A stretch of 64,000 nucleotides of DNA from Planctomycetaceae bacterium (GTDB lineage: Bacteria > Planctomycetota > Phycisphaerae > UBA1845 > UTPLA1), in the NCBI GenBank assembly GCA_006969385.1, contig CP030884.1, positions 5,326,249 to 5,390,248 on the forward strand, in the 5' to 3' direction. The notes under the pieces were generated by a model that did not search any database, was not told the DNA's origin, and saw only the letters and a program-made list of their open reading frames with translations. Positions 1-8,345 of this stretch are shown piece after piece. The translations under genes and the position numbers were made by a program. The number at the start of each line of letters is the position of its first letter. The first letter of the stretch is position 1.

Positions 1-1
1 G

Positions 2-1000
2 CAATCAGTTGGCATCCAATCGTGGACTGGTTTCGTCGGCCAATGGTACGATCGCGTGTTCGATCGCACGTTCGGCGAGAACGACCATCATTGCGACGGC
101 AAAGTCGTGTCCATCCTGCCGGCGTTTATCAAGCGCGATGCGATCGCATGGTTTGCCACCCATCGGCACGACCCGGCCAATGGCAACGAGTCGTATCGGT
201 TCAGTTATCTGTATCACTACGTACTACCGCGAAATGGCGCCGACGAAATCACGCTTCCACATGATGAGCGCGTGCGCGTGTTCGCGATAACCGTTGCAGA
301 AGGCAGCCAGGCGGCCGCGGCGGCGGCGCTCTATGACGACTTTGCCGATAGCAAGCCGATTACCGTTCGCCATAGTTACTCCGACGAAAAGTTGCCCGTT
401 TTTGGCGAACGCAAGCCGAACGAGCACGTCGCGATTGCCCGCGCCGAATCGTTCGCGAAGCTAACAACCATCAAGCCACGCACCGACGACGATATCGACG
501 CAGCCTCCGGCGGCGAATTCGATTTTAAAGTCTTCGCGCCGCGATCCGAGTTGGAAATCCATCATCAATCGGGCGTCGTCGACGGCAAGATCGCGCGTCT
601 CAATGACGGTGAAGTTTCGCAAAACAATGACGACACGCAGCGCAGCGTGTGGTACGACAACGAAGGGCGCTTCACGCTCGACTTGCAAAAGCCGCGCACG
701 ATTCAACGCATCGACACCTATTCGTGGCACGTTTCTGATCGCGCACCACAGTACTTTTCCGTTTGGGGTAGCTACGAAGAGAACATGCCCGACGGCGATT
801 TCAAAGCCGGCGGTCAGGGCGATCGTTGGGAGTTAATCGCCGTCGTCGATACGCGCGCTCTCGGTGATGGCGGTGTGCATGCCACGCGCATCGAACGTGC
901 GGATAAGCCGATGGGCCCCTACCGCCACTTGCTATGGGTGTGCGAAGACATGGGCCACGGTACGTTCTTCACTGAGATCGATATGGACTTTGCCGAATGA
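2..1000 (+). CDS. C-terminal part of a glycosidase-like protein with a discoidin-like tail (5'-truncated by window edge)
   Basis: The reading frame is already open at base 2, so only the C-terminal ~332 residues are present. The first part (WTGFVGQWYDR, then LPRNGADEITLPHDERVRV) resembles the end of the beta-sandwich region of alpha-mannosidase-type (GH38-like) enzymes. The last ~160 residues (from about SELEIHHQSGVV through WYDNEGRFTLDLQ and WHVSDRAPQYFSVWGS) look like a discoidin/F5-8-type carbohydrate-binding fold. Catalytic residues would lie upstream of the window. The TGA overlaps the start of the next open frame, but the true start of that gene is probably 110 bases downstream. The glycosidase assignment is an inference from short motifs. 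The discoidin-like tail is somewhat better supported. Confidence 0.5.
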   Translation, partial: QSVGIQSWTGFVGQWYDRVFDRTFGENDHHCDGKVVSILPAFIKRDAIAWFATHRHDPANGNESYRFSYLYHYVLPRNGADEITLPHDERVRVFAITVAEGSQAAAAAALYDDFADSKPITVRHSYSDEKLPVFGERKPNEHVAIARAESFAKLTTIKPRTDDDIDAASGGEFDFKVFAPRSELEIHHQSGVVDGKIARLNDGEVSQNNDDTQRSVWYDNEGRFTLDLQKPRTIQRIDTYSWHVSDRAPQYFSVWGSYEENMPDGDFKAGGQGDRWELIAVVDTRALGDGGVHATRIERADKPMGPYRHLLWVCEDMGHGTFFTEIDMDFAE

Positions 1001-1055
1001 TTGCGCGGCGCGATTCAAAATTTCGATTAGCAACAAGATGCGGCGTTGCGATAGC

Positions 1056-1091
1056 TCCCCCTCCCTCGCGGGGAGGGGTTAGGGGAGGGTT
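1056..1091. repeat. G/C-rich palindromic intergenic repeat
   Basis: The stretch reads CTCCCCCTCCCTCGCGGGGA followed by GGGGTTAGGGGAGGG, giving nested C-runs and G-runs that can pair as a hairpin. It is typical of short dispersed repeats in this window (compare 28462-28541 and 46222-46306). It lies in the N-terminal extension of the downstream open frame, which argues for the later start at 1111. Confidence 0.5.
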
Positions 1092-1110
1092 GCATACGAG
1101 GCAATGCAAC

Positions 1111-2175
1111 GTGTTTGCACGTGTTGATGTTCGCTTCATTCGAAATGCAACCGCCCTATTATTCACACTCCTCGCAGCCTTGACTTTTCCCACCCTTACC
1201 CGCGCGCACTCCATCGTCGTGCATTCCGGCACTGTGCAATGGGAAGGTAGCGAGCTTTGCATCCAACTCGGAGCTGATGCGCACGTACTGGAGCACGAAA
1301 CTAACGCGTTGGGCGAGAATTTATCCCCCACGCAGATGCTCGCGCGACTGGCACGCAGCATCATGGTGGTCGGTCACGAATCAGGACCGATACATTTGGT
1401 TCGCATCGAAACAACTGCATCGCCGGCCGGTGTAAAAACTTTCTATACGATTCCCCCATCGGTCAGTGCCGTCGCGCTGATTCACCAGACCGATCACCGC
1501 ACGCTCGGCCCGCTCGCACGCCAAATTCAACTCGGCCTTAAGCAACCCGACGGGACCATCGCGCGACACCTGCGATTAACGTCGCGCGGCAACCATGCTG
1601 TTCTACTGCGCGGCCAGCCGACCATCGAGCCGTCCGGCGTCGATCCCTTCGTTGAGCCCGTCATGCGAATTATCACCAGCCCCGACGGTTCAACATTGCA
1701 AATCGACTACCCAGCTCGTTTGTTGGCGACTTGGTCAGAGATGACGGCATTTGAAGCGAACTCCATCACGACGGCAGAGTTCGATCACTTGAGGCTATTC
1801 GTTCATGTTTGGGCCAACTCAAACATCTCGTTATTGGATCATCCGTCCGATTCGCAACACATGCCGCAAAAGCCGAGTTTCGAGATCATGTTGATCGACC
1901 CAACCGGCCAGAACATTACCCAGCCAATCGGCAAACCCGTCGCCACAGTCACGACGCGAATCCGCTGTATCATCAACTTGCCGAAGGTGGAAAACAAGAA
2001 AACGACGATACTTAGATGGACCGGCTTCAATTCCGCGGTAAACCGATTGGCGTTGGTGCGCACAACTGAGAACGCGATTGAAATTAAAGGGTTCCTGACG
2101 CCGTTTCAATCGATCGTAACCGTCTCAAATGACGGCGCAACGCCCGTAAAGATCGATAGCAATTTCGCCGAATGA
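1111..2175 (+). CDS. exported protein of unknown function
   Basis: About 354 residues from a GTG at 1111, preceded by GAGG at a workable distance. This start gives a classic signal peptide: basic VRFIRN, hydrophobic ALLFTLLAALTFPTL, then a TRA-H cleavage region. The frame stays open back to 997, but that extension runs through a G/C-rich intergenic repeat (1056-1091), so I do not count it as coding. The mature part begins HSIVVHSGTVQWEG and shows no motif I recognise. It has few cysteines and no obvious membrane segment after the leader, which suggests a periplasmic or surface protein. It may share a transcript with the upstream glycosidase-like gene (same strand, ~110-base gap). No function is assigned. 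Confidence 0.6.
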   Translation: MFARVDVRFIRNATALLFTLLAALTFPTLTRAHSIVVHSGTVQWEGSELCIQLGADAHVLEHETNALGENLSPTQMLARLARSIMVVGHESGPIHLVRIETTASPAGVKTFYTIPPSVSAVALIHQTDHRTLGPLARQIQLGLKQPDGTIARHLRLTSRGNHAVLLRGQPTIEPSGVDPFVEPVMRIITSPDGSTLQIDYPARLLATWSEMTAFEANSITTAEFDHLRLFVHVWANSNISLLDHPSDSQHMPQKPSFEIMLIDPTGQNITQPIGKPVATVTTRIRCIINLPKVENKKTTILRWTGFNSAVNRLALVRTTENAIEIKGFLTPFQSIVTVSNDGATPVKIDSNFAE

Positions 2176-2296
2176 CGCGGACGAACATTGCCGGCGCCAG
2201 ATGAATCGCCAGTGCGAAGCGGTTACATTGCAGAATTTCGTCAAAACACAATTCGATTAGACCAGTTCACGTTTGAGAGCGACGGCTACGCTGCGG

Positions 2297-2315
2297 CACC
2301 GGCCAATAGCCGGTG
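2297..2315. repeat. intergenic hairpin with GGCCAAT-type core
   Basis: CACCGGC-CAATA-GCCGGTG, a perfect 7-bp stem with a 5-base loop. Hairpins with a related centre recur at 6851-6871, 26380-26400 and 26523-26546, always in non-coding DNA. It lies between an exported-protein gene and the tRNA. There is no T-run, so it is not a standard terminator. Confidence 0.5.
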
Positions 2316-2421
2316 GATGCCGACAAATCGTACGGGAGCGCAGTCATGCGTGAACTGCTCAAGCCACGTCACTCCGCCAAAGCCCGCTCACCTGCCATAT
2401 GTTCGACCAAGTAACGTACAC

Positions 2422-2495
2422 TGGGCTTGCCCGGACTCGAACCGGGAACCAAGAGATTATGAGTCCCTTGCTCTAACCAATTGAGCTACAAGCCC
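2422..2495 (-). tRNA. tRNA with CAU anticodon (tRNA-Ile2 or elongator tRNA-Met)
   Basis: On the minus strand the 74-nt sequence folds into a full cloverleaf. The acceptor arm is GGGCTTG/CAAGCCC, the D-arm AGCTCAATTGGTTAGAGC, the anticodon arm AGGGA-CTCATAA-TCTCT with anticodon CAU, and the T-arm CCCGG-TTCGAGT-CCGGG, with discriminator A. The 3' CCA is not encoded. The loop CUCAUAA occurs in both elongator Met and the lysidine-modified Ile2 tRNA. The C4-G69 pair is compatible with a TilS substrate, but I cannot separate the two by eye. Confidence 0.93.
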
Positions 2496-2562
2496 GCTCC
2501 AGAACTGCAAATATAAATGGAATATCGCAATCTGCCAGCCACGCGGCGGCAGTCAATCGCGG

Positions 2563-4029
2563 TTAAGCGATTCCGCCGCCGGGTGGAATGCGGCCGGCAA
2601 TGTTAAACGCCGGTCGCGCCTCTTCGATGATGCGCGACTCGAGGTCCAAGGCCGATTGTTCATCCGGCAGTTGCATGGCTCGAATCGACCGCACCTGTCG
2701 CGTCCAATGTGCGAAGAAATTTCCGGCCGAATCGCGAAAATGCGATTGCACGCGCGAACGCAAGTTGCTCGCCTTACCCACATATACCAAACGATCGCTC
2801 TCGTCATAAAACAGATAGATGCCGCACGTGTTCGGCAATCGCCGCGATGTCGCGGGCGTTGCGGGTAGGAGACCTATCCCAATCTCTTTGTCTGGCGTGC
2901 GGAGTAAGCGTTCGATTTCGATAAAGGCAGCTGGCTTACCACCATTCATCGTTGGTGCCGCTGAAGCGCCGTTGGCATCATTCGACACCACTTCCATCGG
3001 CAGTGCGTCGCCCAATTCGTCTTTCGTCAACTCAACACCGCGCACCGTATAAGAAAAGATGACATCTTCGCGCCATGCAAACGCCCGTTCGGGCAAATTC
3101 AGTCGCACAAGCGCTTGCGGGTTTGTCACGCCCGTCAATCGCATCTGCGCCACGGCTCCATGCGGCACGTTGCGCACCGTGGCCTCGACCGCGTCGAGCA
3201 GTTGCGTGCGCGACCAACCGCTCACGGCCAACGGATGAATCGACATCGGTCGTACATCGTGCTCGAGAAAACGATGCTGCGGATGCCCGCCGTCGAACGA
3301 AGCCAGCATCGCGCCTTTCGGCTCGTCGATCTCGGCAAACGTGATGCGGTCGGGCGAGCCGGCGTAAACGATTTCCGGGCGCAAACGCTTCGACGGTTTT
3401 AACCGTTGTTGCCGATGAATATGCCCCGCCGCCACGTAGTCGAACGCACTGGGTACATCGCCGCGCGCCACCACATCGTCGCCGCCTTTACGAAATCGAT
3501 AATGTTGCGGGCCGCAAACGGCTGTATCAAATGCCTGATGCGTCACCAGCATGCGTGCGTCCGCACGATGTTCGCGCCAACCCGTCGCTTCGATGGCGTT
3601 CATAAATTCAGCGCGAGTTGGTCGCCTCAGATACGGGAAACCCGATACGGCTAACACGCCGTTGTCCGTCTCGATTCGTACCGTACGCGGTCGATCCAAC
3701 ACCGAAATTAATTGATGATGCAGCAGCAAGGCTTCCGGAAGAGCGGAACGCTCATGATTGCCCGGAATCACGACGACTGGAATTCCATTGTTGGCCAACG
3801 CCCGCAACGGCTCTGTCGCCGCCCAGACCGCGTCGGTCGTCGGCCTTGGTGAATTAAACACGTCGCCCGCATGGACCACCGCATCAACGCGATGCTCATA
3901 GGCCAACTGCAGCACGCGACGATAACTCGCTATCAAATCATCACCCCGCCGCGGTCGCGCATGTCGCCGCCGACGGGGCAAATCCGCCCCGATATGGCTG
4001 TCGGCGAGATGAAGCACGTGCATAGTCAT
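2563..4029 (-). CDS. Mre11/SbcD-like metallophosphoesterase fused to a C-terminal GIY-YIG nuclease domain
   Basis: About 488 residues from the ATG at 4029, chosen because MHVLHLADSHIG is the usual N-terminus of SbcD/Mre11 proteins; the frame stays open to 4101. Phosphoesterase motifs appear in order: DSHIG, HAGDVFNSP, GNHERS, a THQAF histidine and AAGHIHR, which together bind the two catalytic metals. After an Mre11-like middle region and a low-complexity linker, the last ~92 residues form a GIY-YIG domain (CGIYLF...LVYVGKASNLRSRVQSHF, then a Glu in LESRIIEE), as in the UvrC N-terminus. No SbcC/Rad50 ATPase gene lies next to it. It probably acts in DNA repair or DNA end processing. The one-chain combination of the two nuclease types is unusual. 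Confidence 0.85.
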   Translation of the reverse strand: MTMHVLHLADSHIGADLPRRRRHARPRRGDDLIASYRRVLQLAYEHRVDAVVHAGDVFNSPRPTTDAVWAATEPLRALANNGIPVVVIPGNHERSALPEALLLHHQLISVLDRPRTVRIETDNGVLAVSGFPYLRRPTRAEFMNAIEATGWREHRADARMLVTHQAFDTAVCGPQHYRFRKGGDDVVARGDVPSAFDYVAAGHIHRQQRLKPSKRLRPEIVYAGSPDRITFAEIDEPKGAMLASFDGGHPQHRFLEHDVRPMSIHPLAVSGWSRTQLLDAVEATVRNVPHGAVAQMRLTGVTNPQALVRLNLPERAFAWREDVIFSYTVRGVELTKDELGDALPMEVVSNDANGASAAPTMNGGKPAAFIEIERLLRTPDKEIGIGLLPATPATSRRLPNTCGIYLFYDESDRLVYVGKASNLRSRVQSHFRDSAGNFFAHWTRQVRSIRAMQLPDEQSALDLESRIIEEARPAFNIAGRIPPGGGIA

Positions 4030-4188
4030 ATCGAGTCGTCGAGAGAAAATTCCACCGATGCGACCGCGTTTAAGGACGCCGGCGACATAATAAGGCGACA
4101 AAGGTCTCTGGACGACTGCGACCGGGGGCGCTTATCCCCATTTGACGACAATTCTAGAGGGAAAACGAATTGACTTGAGGAGGTGCCT

Positions 4189-5715
4189 CTAGCGGCTGTT
4201 GGCGAAAGGATCGCCGACCAGCGCGACGGCGATGAGCAACAAAATAAGGCCGAGGGCGGAAACCAGGGTGCCGTACCGCGCAATATCCCGCGTCGACACT
4301 TCGCGCGTGGCAAATGCAATGGCATTGGGCGGAGTGCTAATGGGTAGACTCATCGCCATCGAGCAAGCAAATGCAACCAGTAACGCTCCCAGTCTTGGCG
4401 AAAGGAACGTCATCGATGTCACAATCGGTATCAGCATATTACTGGCCGCCGTATTACTCATGAAGTTCGACAACACAATGGAAACGAGCGTAATGGCGGC
4501 CATCAAGCCCACGAGCGGTAATGCGTCGAAAGGAATGGCACTTACCATCGATGTTGAGAGCCCCGTCTCGCGCATCGCCACCCCCAACGTCATGCCGCCC
4601 GCCACCAAAATGATGATGTCCCAGTCGATGTGCTTCAAATCTTCACGATTAAGAATGCCGAGGGCCGGAAAGATCGCGATCGGCAGCATGGCGACGACGG
4701 CCGACGGGATACCGTGCAGGGGTTGGGCCAACCACATCGAGACCGTAAGGACAAACACGGCCACGACGACAGCCAACGCAGGCGTGATTTCGACGACGCT
4801 CGGAAATTCCAACGCCAGCGGTTCGCGCCGCGGACGGAAAACCAAAATCAGTACAGCCCACAGCAAGAAAAGCATGACGAGCACCACCGGAACCGCCACT
4901 AACATCCAGTGCACGAAGCTGATCGCGTAGCGTCCGCCTTCAATTTTGCTAAGCACGCTGGCAGCCACGGCATTGGGAGGGGTACCGATGATGGTGCCCA
5001 TACCGCCCAAATTTGCGGCGAAGGGCACAGCCAACACAAACATCTTTCGGGTGCGCGGTCGATCCGATATCTTGGAAAACACCGGCCCAATGATGGCAAT
5101 CATCATGGCCGTTGTTGCTGTGTTCGACATAAACATCGAAAACATCGCCGTCGTCAGAATGATCCCGAGCAGCATTATCGTAGGGCGCGTTCCGAAAGGG
5201 GTAATAAAGGCGCGCGCCAACCGCACATCGAACCCGTGCTTGCTGGCGGCCAAGGCGAGAAAAAAACCTCCGAAAAACAACACCAACACCGGGCTGGCCA
5301 CCGGGTTGAGATAGGTCTCCCACCCCACCTCTCGATTGCCGTCTGTCGGATTGCCGAGCAAATAGACCGACAGGACGATGACGAGAATCGCCGTCGCGAA
5401 CGGCGGTATGAGTTCCGTGAACCAGAGGGCGGCCGCACCGACGAAGAGCGCGAAGGCGATTCGGGGTTCACCCTCGGAAACGCCCGGCACCGGAACGAGT
5501 AAAGCAGCAACGATCAACCCGACAGTTAGCATCGATTTGAAGACGGTGCCGAGGCCCACATCGAGAACGACGCGTTTCTTTCTGAATTTGATTCGCAGTT
5601 TGCCAGACATGGAATCGAGGACTTCCCTTGTTGGTTCGATACCATCAATCGGCCGCCACGAGCCGATCGCGGCGTGAACCATAAGGGAAGTTTGCGAATG
5701 CTTGCAAGCTGACAC
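4189..5715 (-). CDS. DASS-family (SLC13-type) sodium:anion symporter
   Basis: Up to 508 residues with about 11-12 hydrophobic segments. It carries the paired DASS signatures: SNTATTAMMIAI in the first half and SNTAASNMLIPI in the second, each followed by a Pro-rich loop (GTPPNAVAASVL and STPPNAIAFAT). These SNT motifs bind Na+ and the carboxylate or sulfate group of the substrate in the divalent anion/Na+ symporter family. Substrate (dicarboxylate, citrate, sulfate) cannot be told from sequence alone. Start is uncertain: ATGs at 5682 and 5610 are in frame, and the one at 5610 (MSGKLRIKF) lies closest to the first membrane segment. It is likely transcribed on its own; the next gene downstream starts ~160 bases away. 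Confidence 0.85.
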   Translation of the reverse strand: MSACKHSQTSLMVHAAIGSWRPIDGIEPTREVLDSMSGKLRIKFRKKRVVLDVGLGTVFKSMLTVGLIVAALLVPVPGVSEGEPRIAFALFVGAAALWFTELIPPFATAILVIVLSVYLLGNPTDGNREVGWETYLNPVASPVLVLFFGGFFLALAASKHGFDVRLARAFITPFGTRPTIMLLGIILTTAMFSMFMSNTATTAMMIAIIGPVFSKISDRPRTRKMFVLAVPFAANLGGMGTIIGTPPNAVAASVLSKIEGGRYAISFVHWMLVAVPVVLVMLFLLWAVLILVFRPRREPLALEFPSVVEITPALAVVVAVFVLTVSMWLAQPLHGIPSAVVAMLPIAIFPALGILNREDLKHIDWDIIILVAGGMTLGVAMRETGLSTSMVSAIPFDALPLVGLMAAITLVSIVLSNFMSNTAASNMLIPIVTSMTFLSPRLGALLVAFACSMAMSLPISTPPNAIAFATREVSTRDIARYGTLVSALGLILLLIAVALVGDPFANSR

Positions 5716-5797
5716 GGACGAACGACCGGGGCAATGACTTGCCGATGCTACCCGCTTCTAAATCCGCGTGCCTACCGGCTTGCAACGGCGTCGTCGA

Positions 5798-6361
5798 TTA
5801 GATGCTGCAAGCTTGTGGGTTGCCCGTACCGCGCCGCTGGTTCCACGGCATCTTGGCCAGCAGAATGCCCATTCCGCACGTGTCGGTAAGACCGGCAAAG
5901 ACCAAACCTGCGCCAACAAACGCCGACAAGCCGATGAGCCACGGATGCACCGTCAGTGACAGAATAACGCCCAACAAAACCAACGACCCCGCGGCGATGC
6001 GCACCTGTCGTTCGAGCGACATGGCGGCGCGACCGCGCGTTACGGGCAAGCCTTCGCTTTCCCAGGCAATCGTTCCACCGATAATGACACGAACTTCATC
6101 GACACCCGCTGCGGCGAGTTGCTTGGCCGCTTGCGAAGCGCGTTGCCCTGAACGGCAAATGAAATAAATCCGCCGACCGGCGATATCCCCCACTTCACCC
6201 CTGAGCCGGTCGACGGAAATCTGATCGAGTGGAATGAGCCGCGCGCCGTCGGCGTGAATTTCGTCAAACTCTACGGGGGTGCGCACATCCACTAAACACG
6301 CTTGCGTATTCGAATGCAAATCTTCAAATGCCGACTTTGGCATTACGGTGGTGACTGTCAT
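5798..6361 (-). CDS. YgaP-like rhodanese with C-terminal DUF2892 membrane domain
   Basis: 187 residues. The N-terminal ~110 residues are a single rhodanese domain (CLVDVRTPVEF, active-site loop CRSGQRAS with the persulfide-carrying Cys). The C-terminal ~65 residues (SLERQVRIAAGSLVLLG through TDTCGMGILLAKMPWN) match the two-helix DUF2892 domain found in YgaP-type inner-membrane rhodaneses. Such proteins move sulfane sulfur at the membrane. The gene starts 34 bases after the ArsR regulator on the same strand, so the two form a likely operon controlled by the operator at 6712-6731. That fits sulfide or persulfide stress handling. Confidence 0.9.
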   Translation of the reverse strand: MTVTTVMPKSAFEDLHSNTQACLVDVRTPVEFDEIHADGARLIPLDQISVDRLRGEVGDIAGRRIYFICRSGQRASQAAKQLAAAGVDEVRVIIGGTIAWESEGLPVTRGRAAMSLERQVRIAAGSLVLLGVILSLTVHPWLIGLSAFVGAGLVFAGLTDTCGMGILLAKMPWNQRRGTGNPQACSI

Positions 6362-6395
6362 CTCATGTCCCCTCGCTGCGGTCCCAACTCGCCGC

Positions 6396-6710
6396 TTAAC
6401 CGAAACGCTTCTCCACGCAAGCCATGATGCTCTTTAGTCCGACTTCTTCGATACGGTAGATCGTATTCCGCCCGTCCCGTCGATTCGCCAGCAGTCCACG
6501 ATCCTTCATCAGGCGCAGATGTTCCGAGGCCATATGCGGCTGTATCTCGCATGCCGTCGCCAAATCCCCGACCGTATGCTCTTGCTGCAACAACATTTGC
6601 ACCATTCGCAGTCGATGCGGATGGGCAAGGGTACGCAAGCATTCGGCGGCCTGTTCCAAAGCGTTCAGCGGTATCAAGTTAAGAGCTTTCGTCCTCGGCA
6701 TATGTATCAT
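6396..6710 (-). CDS. ArsR/SmtB-family repressor, probably of the rhodanese operon
   Basis: 104 residues with the small winged-helix layout of the ArsR family: CLRTLAHPHRLRMVQMLL, then the helix-turn-helix around VGDLATACEIQPHMASEHLRLMKDRGL, and the wing RRDGRNTIYRI. One Cys lies in the recognition-helix region (TACEI) and another in the C-terminal helix (MACVEK). A two-Cys arrangement is used by persulfide or sulfide sensors of the BigR/SqrR type, though the exact positions were not aligned. It is first in a two-gene unit with the rhodanese gene. The AT-rich inverted repeat directly before its start codon suggests autoregulation. Confidence 0.87.
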   Translation of the reverse strand: MIHMPRTKALNLIPLNALEQAAECLRTLAHPHRLRMVQMLLQQEHTVGDLATACEIQPHMASEHLRLMKDRGLLANRRDGRNTIYRIEEVGLKSIMACVEKRFG

Positions 6711-6711
6711 T

Positions 6712-6731
6712 ATATCGTTATATCACGATAT
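6712..6731. promoter_or_regulatory. probable ArsR-family operator
   Basis: ATATCG-TTATATCA-CGATAT, a perfect 6-bp inverted repeat with an 8-bp spacer, one base upstream of the arsR-like start codon. The AT-rich context and position over the expected promoter match known ArsR/BigR operators. Binding is inferred. Confidence 0.6.
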
Positions 6732-6785
6732 GTCAATAATCTAGTTAACTATTGCCTTGCTAGCCATCAAAACTACACCGTCCTA

Positions 6786-6825
6786 TTAAAAAACGCCGCG
6801 TCTCGCAGGTGCGAAACGCGGCGTT
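6786..6825 (-). terminator. rho-independent terminator of the xerC-like gene
   Basis: Perfect 10-bp stem AACGCCGCGT / ACGCGGCGTT (6792-6801 with 6816-6825) around a 14-base loop. On the minus strand it is followed by TTTTTTAATA. It lies about 60 bases downstream of the recombinase stop codon. Confidence 0.85.
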
Positions 6826-6850
6826 GAGAGTGTCGCGAAATGATATTCCG

Positions 6851-6871
6851 CCCGTGGCTATCGGCCAAGGG
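6851..6871. repeat. imperfect GGCC-centred hairpin
   Basis: CCC-G-TGGC-TATCG-GCCA-A-GGG, an inverted repeat with one internal mismatch. It lies between the recombinase stop codon and its terminator and belongs to the same loose hairpin family as 2297-2315 and 26380-26400. Confidence 0.4.
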
Positions 6872-6887
6872 CAGGTGTCATGCGGAC

Positions 6888-7922
6888 TTAGGCCCGCGGG
6901 TGGCTTTCGTCGTAGTCCTTCTTGAGCTGCGACGTCGTCACGTGCGTGTACACCTGCGTGGTGCTGAGCGACTGGTGACCCAGTAGCTCTTGCACGCTGC
7001 GCAGATCAGCACCGTTGTTGAGCATGTGGGTGGCAAACGTGTGTCGCAATGTATGCGGGCTGATCGACGGATCGAGGCCGGCTTCCGACAAGTATTTGTC
7101 GAGTTTGCGACGAACGCTACGCGTGCTGAGGCGTTGGCCATGCTTGTTCACGAACATCGAGTTCGGATCAAACGTGGCGCTGCGCGGATCTTTGTTGCGC
7201 ATATCGAGGTAGCGTCGAATCGCCGTCACTGCCGTCGGACCGATGGGCGTGATGCGTTCCTTGCGACCCTTACCGCGAACACGTAGTTGGCCATTCACCG
7301 GATCGAGATCGTCGATATTCAGGCCGACCAATTCGCTCACGCGTACGCCGGTCGAATACAGCGTCTCAAGCATCGCGCGGTCGCGCGCGCCGAGCAGCGT
7401 GGTATCGTCGGGCGTGGTCAGCAGCTTCTGAATTTGCGAGATATCCAGGAAGCGCGGAAGACGCTTTTCTTGCTTCGGTGTTTTAATGGTTTCGACGGGG
7501 CTGTTCTGGATGTAGCCGCGTCGCATGCAGAACTTGAAGAAGCTCCGCAGCGTGGCAAGCTTGCGCGCCGCCGTCGCCTTCGAATACTCGCGTTCGCTCA
7601 GGAATGAGAGAAACGAGCGAATCTGGGCGGCATCGACTGCCAACAGCTTTTGACGCAACACATCGGCCTGCGTCGTCGTGCCGGTGGCAACGGCGACGTT
7701 GGCGTCCGAGCCGCCGACGCTCGCGCCGGCATTGGGCATCGGTGCACTGTGCGTGCGTGCTGCCGGTGCCGAGGCGTCCATCGCCGCATCGGGGCCGCCC
7801 AGTAGAAACTGGGAGAACTGATGCAGGTCGGCCGCGTAGCACTTTCCGGTATGCGGAGAAAAGTGCCGCTCGAAACGCAGGTAGTTAAGGAATTCTGTGA
7901 CCAGAGGATGTTCTTGACTCAT
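6888..7922 (-). CDS. xerC: XerC/XerD-type tyrosine recombinase
   Basis: 344 residues from the ATG at 7922 (MSQEHPLVTEFLNYLRFERHF is the normal Xer N-terminus). The N-terminal SAM-like core-binding domain is split by an Ala/Gly/Thr-rich insertion (roughly residues 46-86) with no counterpart in E. coli XerC/D. The catalytic domain is complete: Arg in TGVRVSELVGL, Lys in RGKGRKER, HTLRHTFATHML, LGHQSLSTTQVYTH with the nucleophilic Tyr. It most likely resolves chromosome dimers at dif. No dif site was recognised in the window. A strong terminator follows it. XerC versus XerD identity cannot be settled by eye. Confidence 0.88.
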   Translation of the reverse strand: MSQEHPLVTEFLNYLRFERHFSPHTGKCYAADLHQFSQFLLGGPDAAMDASAPAARTHSAPMPNAGASVGGSDANVAVATGTTTQADVLRQKLLAVDAAQIRSFLSFLSEREYSKATAARKLATLRSFFKFCMRRGYIQNSPVETIKTPKQEKRLPRFLDISQIQKLLTTPDDTTLLGARDRAMLETLYSTGVRVSELVGLNIDDLDPVNGQLRVRGKGRKERITPIGPTAVTAIRRYLDMRNKDPRSATFDPNSMFVNKHGQRLSTRSVRRKLDKYLSEAGLDPSISPHTLRHTFATHMLNNGADLRSVQELLGHQSLSTTQVYTHVTTSQLKKDYDESHPRA

Positions 7923-8135
7923 GATCGCGACACTCTTCTTCGGCGACAATCTTGGTTTACGACTTCAACCTGGCTAAGACCTGCTCCGCAGTCTTCCCAA
8001 CCCGAGCCCAGGTTACGGCGAGTCGGTGGTCTAACCGTCCCGCACGCTGCGAACTGCTCCGTTCGCAGGCTCCAGCAACCGTATCGGGCCGATCCCGAGG
8101 GTTGCTTATCTAATTTCTGATAAGAAATAGGAGAA

Positions 8136-8345
8136 TTATGCATTTTGCGCTTCGTCTATTTCAACTTCGAGGCGACGCCCCATCTGATAGCTCAACACCG
8201 CGGCATCGAACCAGTCAAAATCGGCTTCCACATCGCTGGCGAGCGACGCGAACGCACCGATCATGTCGGCTTCGTTGCCGGCGCGATATCGGAAGTAATA
8301 CTTTTGATCGCCCTTCACGAGCGAGAGTTGTCGAATGGTTTCCAT
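8136..8345 (-). CDS. small conserved-looking protein, 69 residues, coupled to the upstream lipoprotein
   Basis: The ATG at 8343-8345 overlaps the TGA of the upstream lipoprotein gene by one base (TGATG), so translation is likely coupled. The product (METIRQLSLVKGDQKYYFRYR ... DFDWFDAAVLSYQMGRRLEVE) is short, acidic and has no signal peptide or metal motif. It may adopt a mixed alpha/beta fold. It contains aromatic-rich stretches (KYYFRYR, DFDWFDAA). I recall similar small proteins in planctomycete genomes but no known function. The longer open frame to 8438 runs inside the lipoprotein gene and is not credible. Confidence 0.65.
   Translation of the reverse strand: METIRQLSLVKGDQKYYFRYRAGNEADMIGAFASLASDVEADFDWFDAAVLSYQMGRRLEVEIDEAQNA

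Noticed and set aside
4199..4930. Long plus-strand open frame opposite the DASS transporter gene
   Set aside because: Antisense shadow of a strong membrane-protein gene; the translation has random composition and no family motif.
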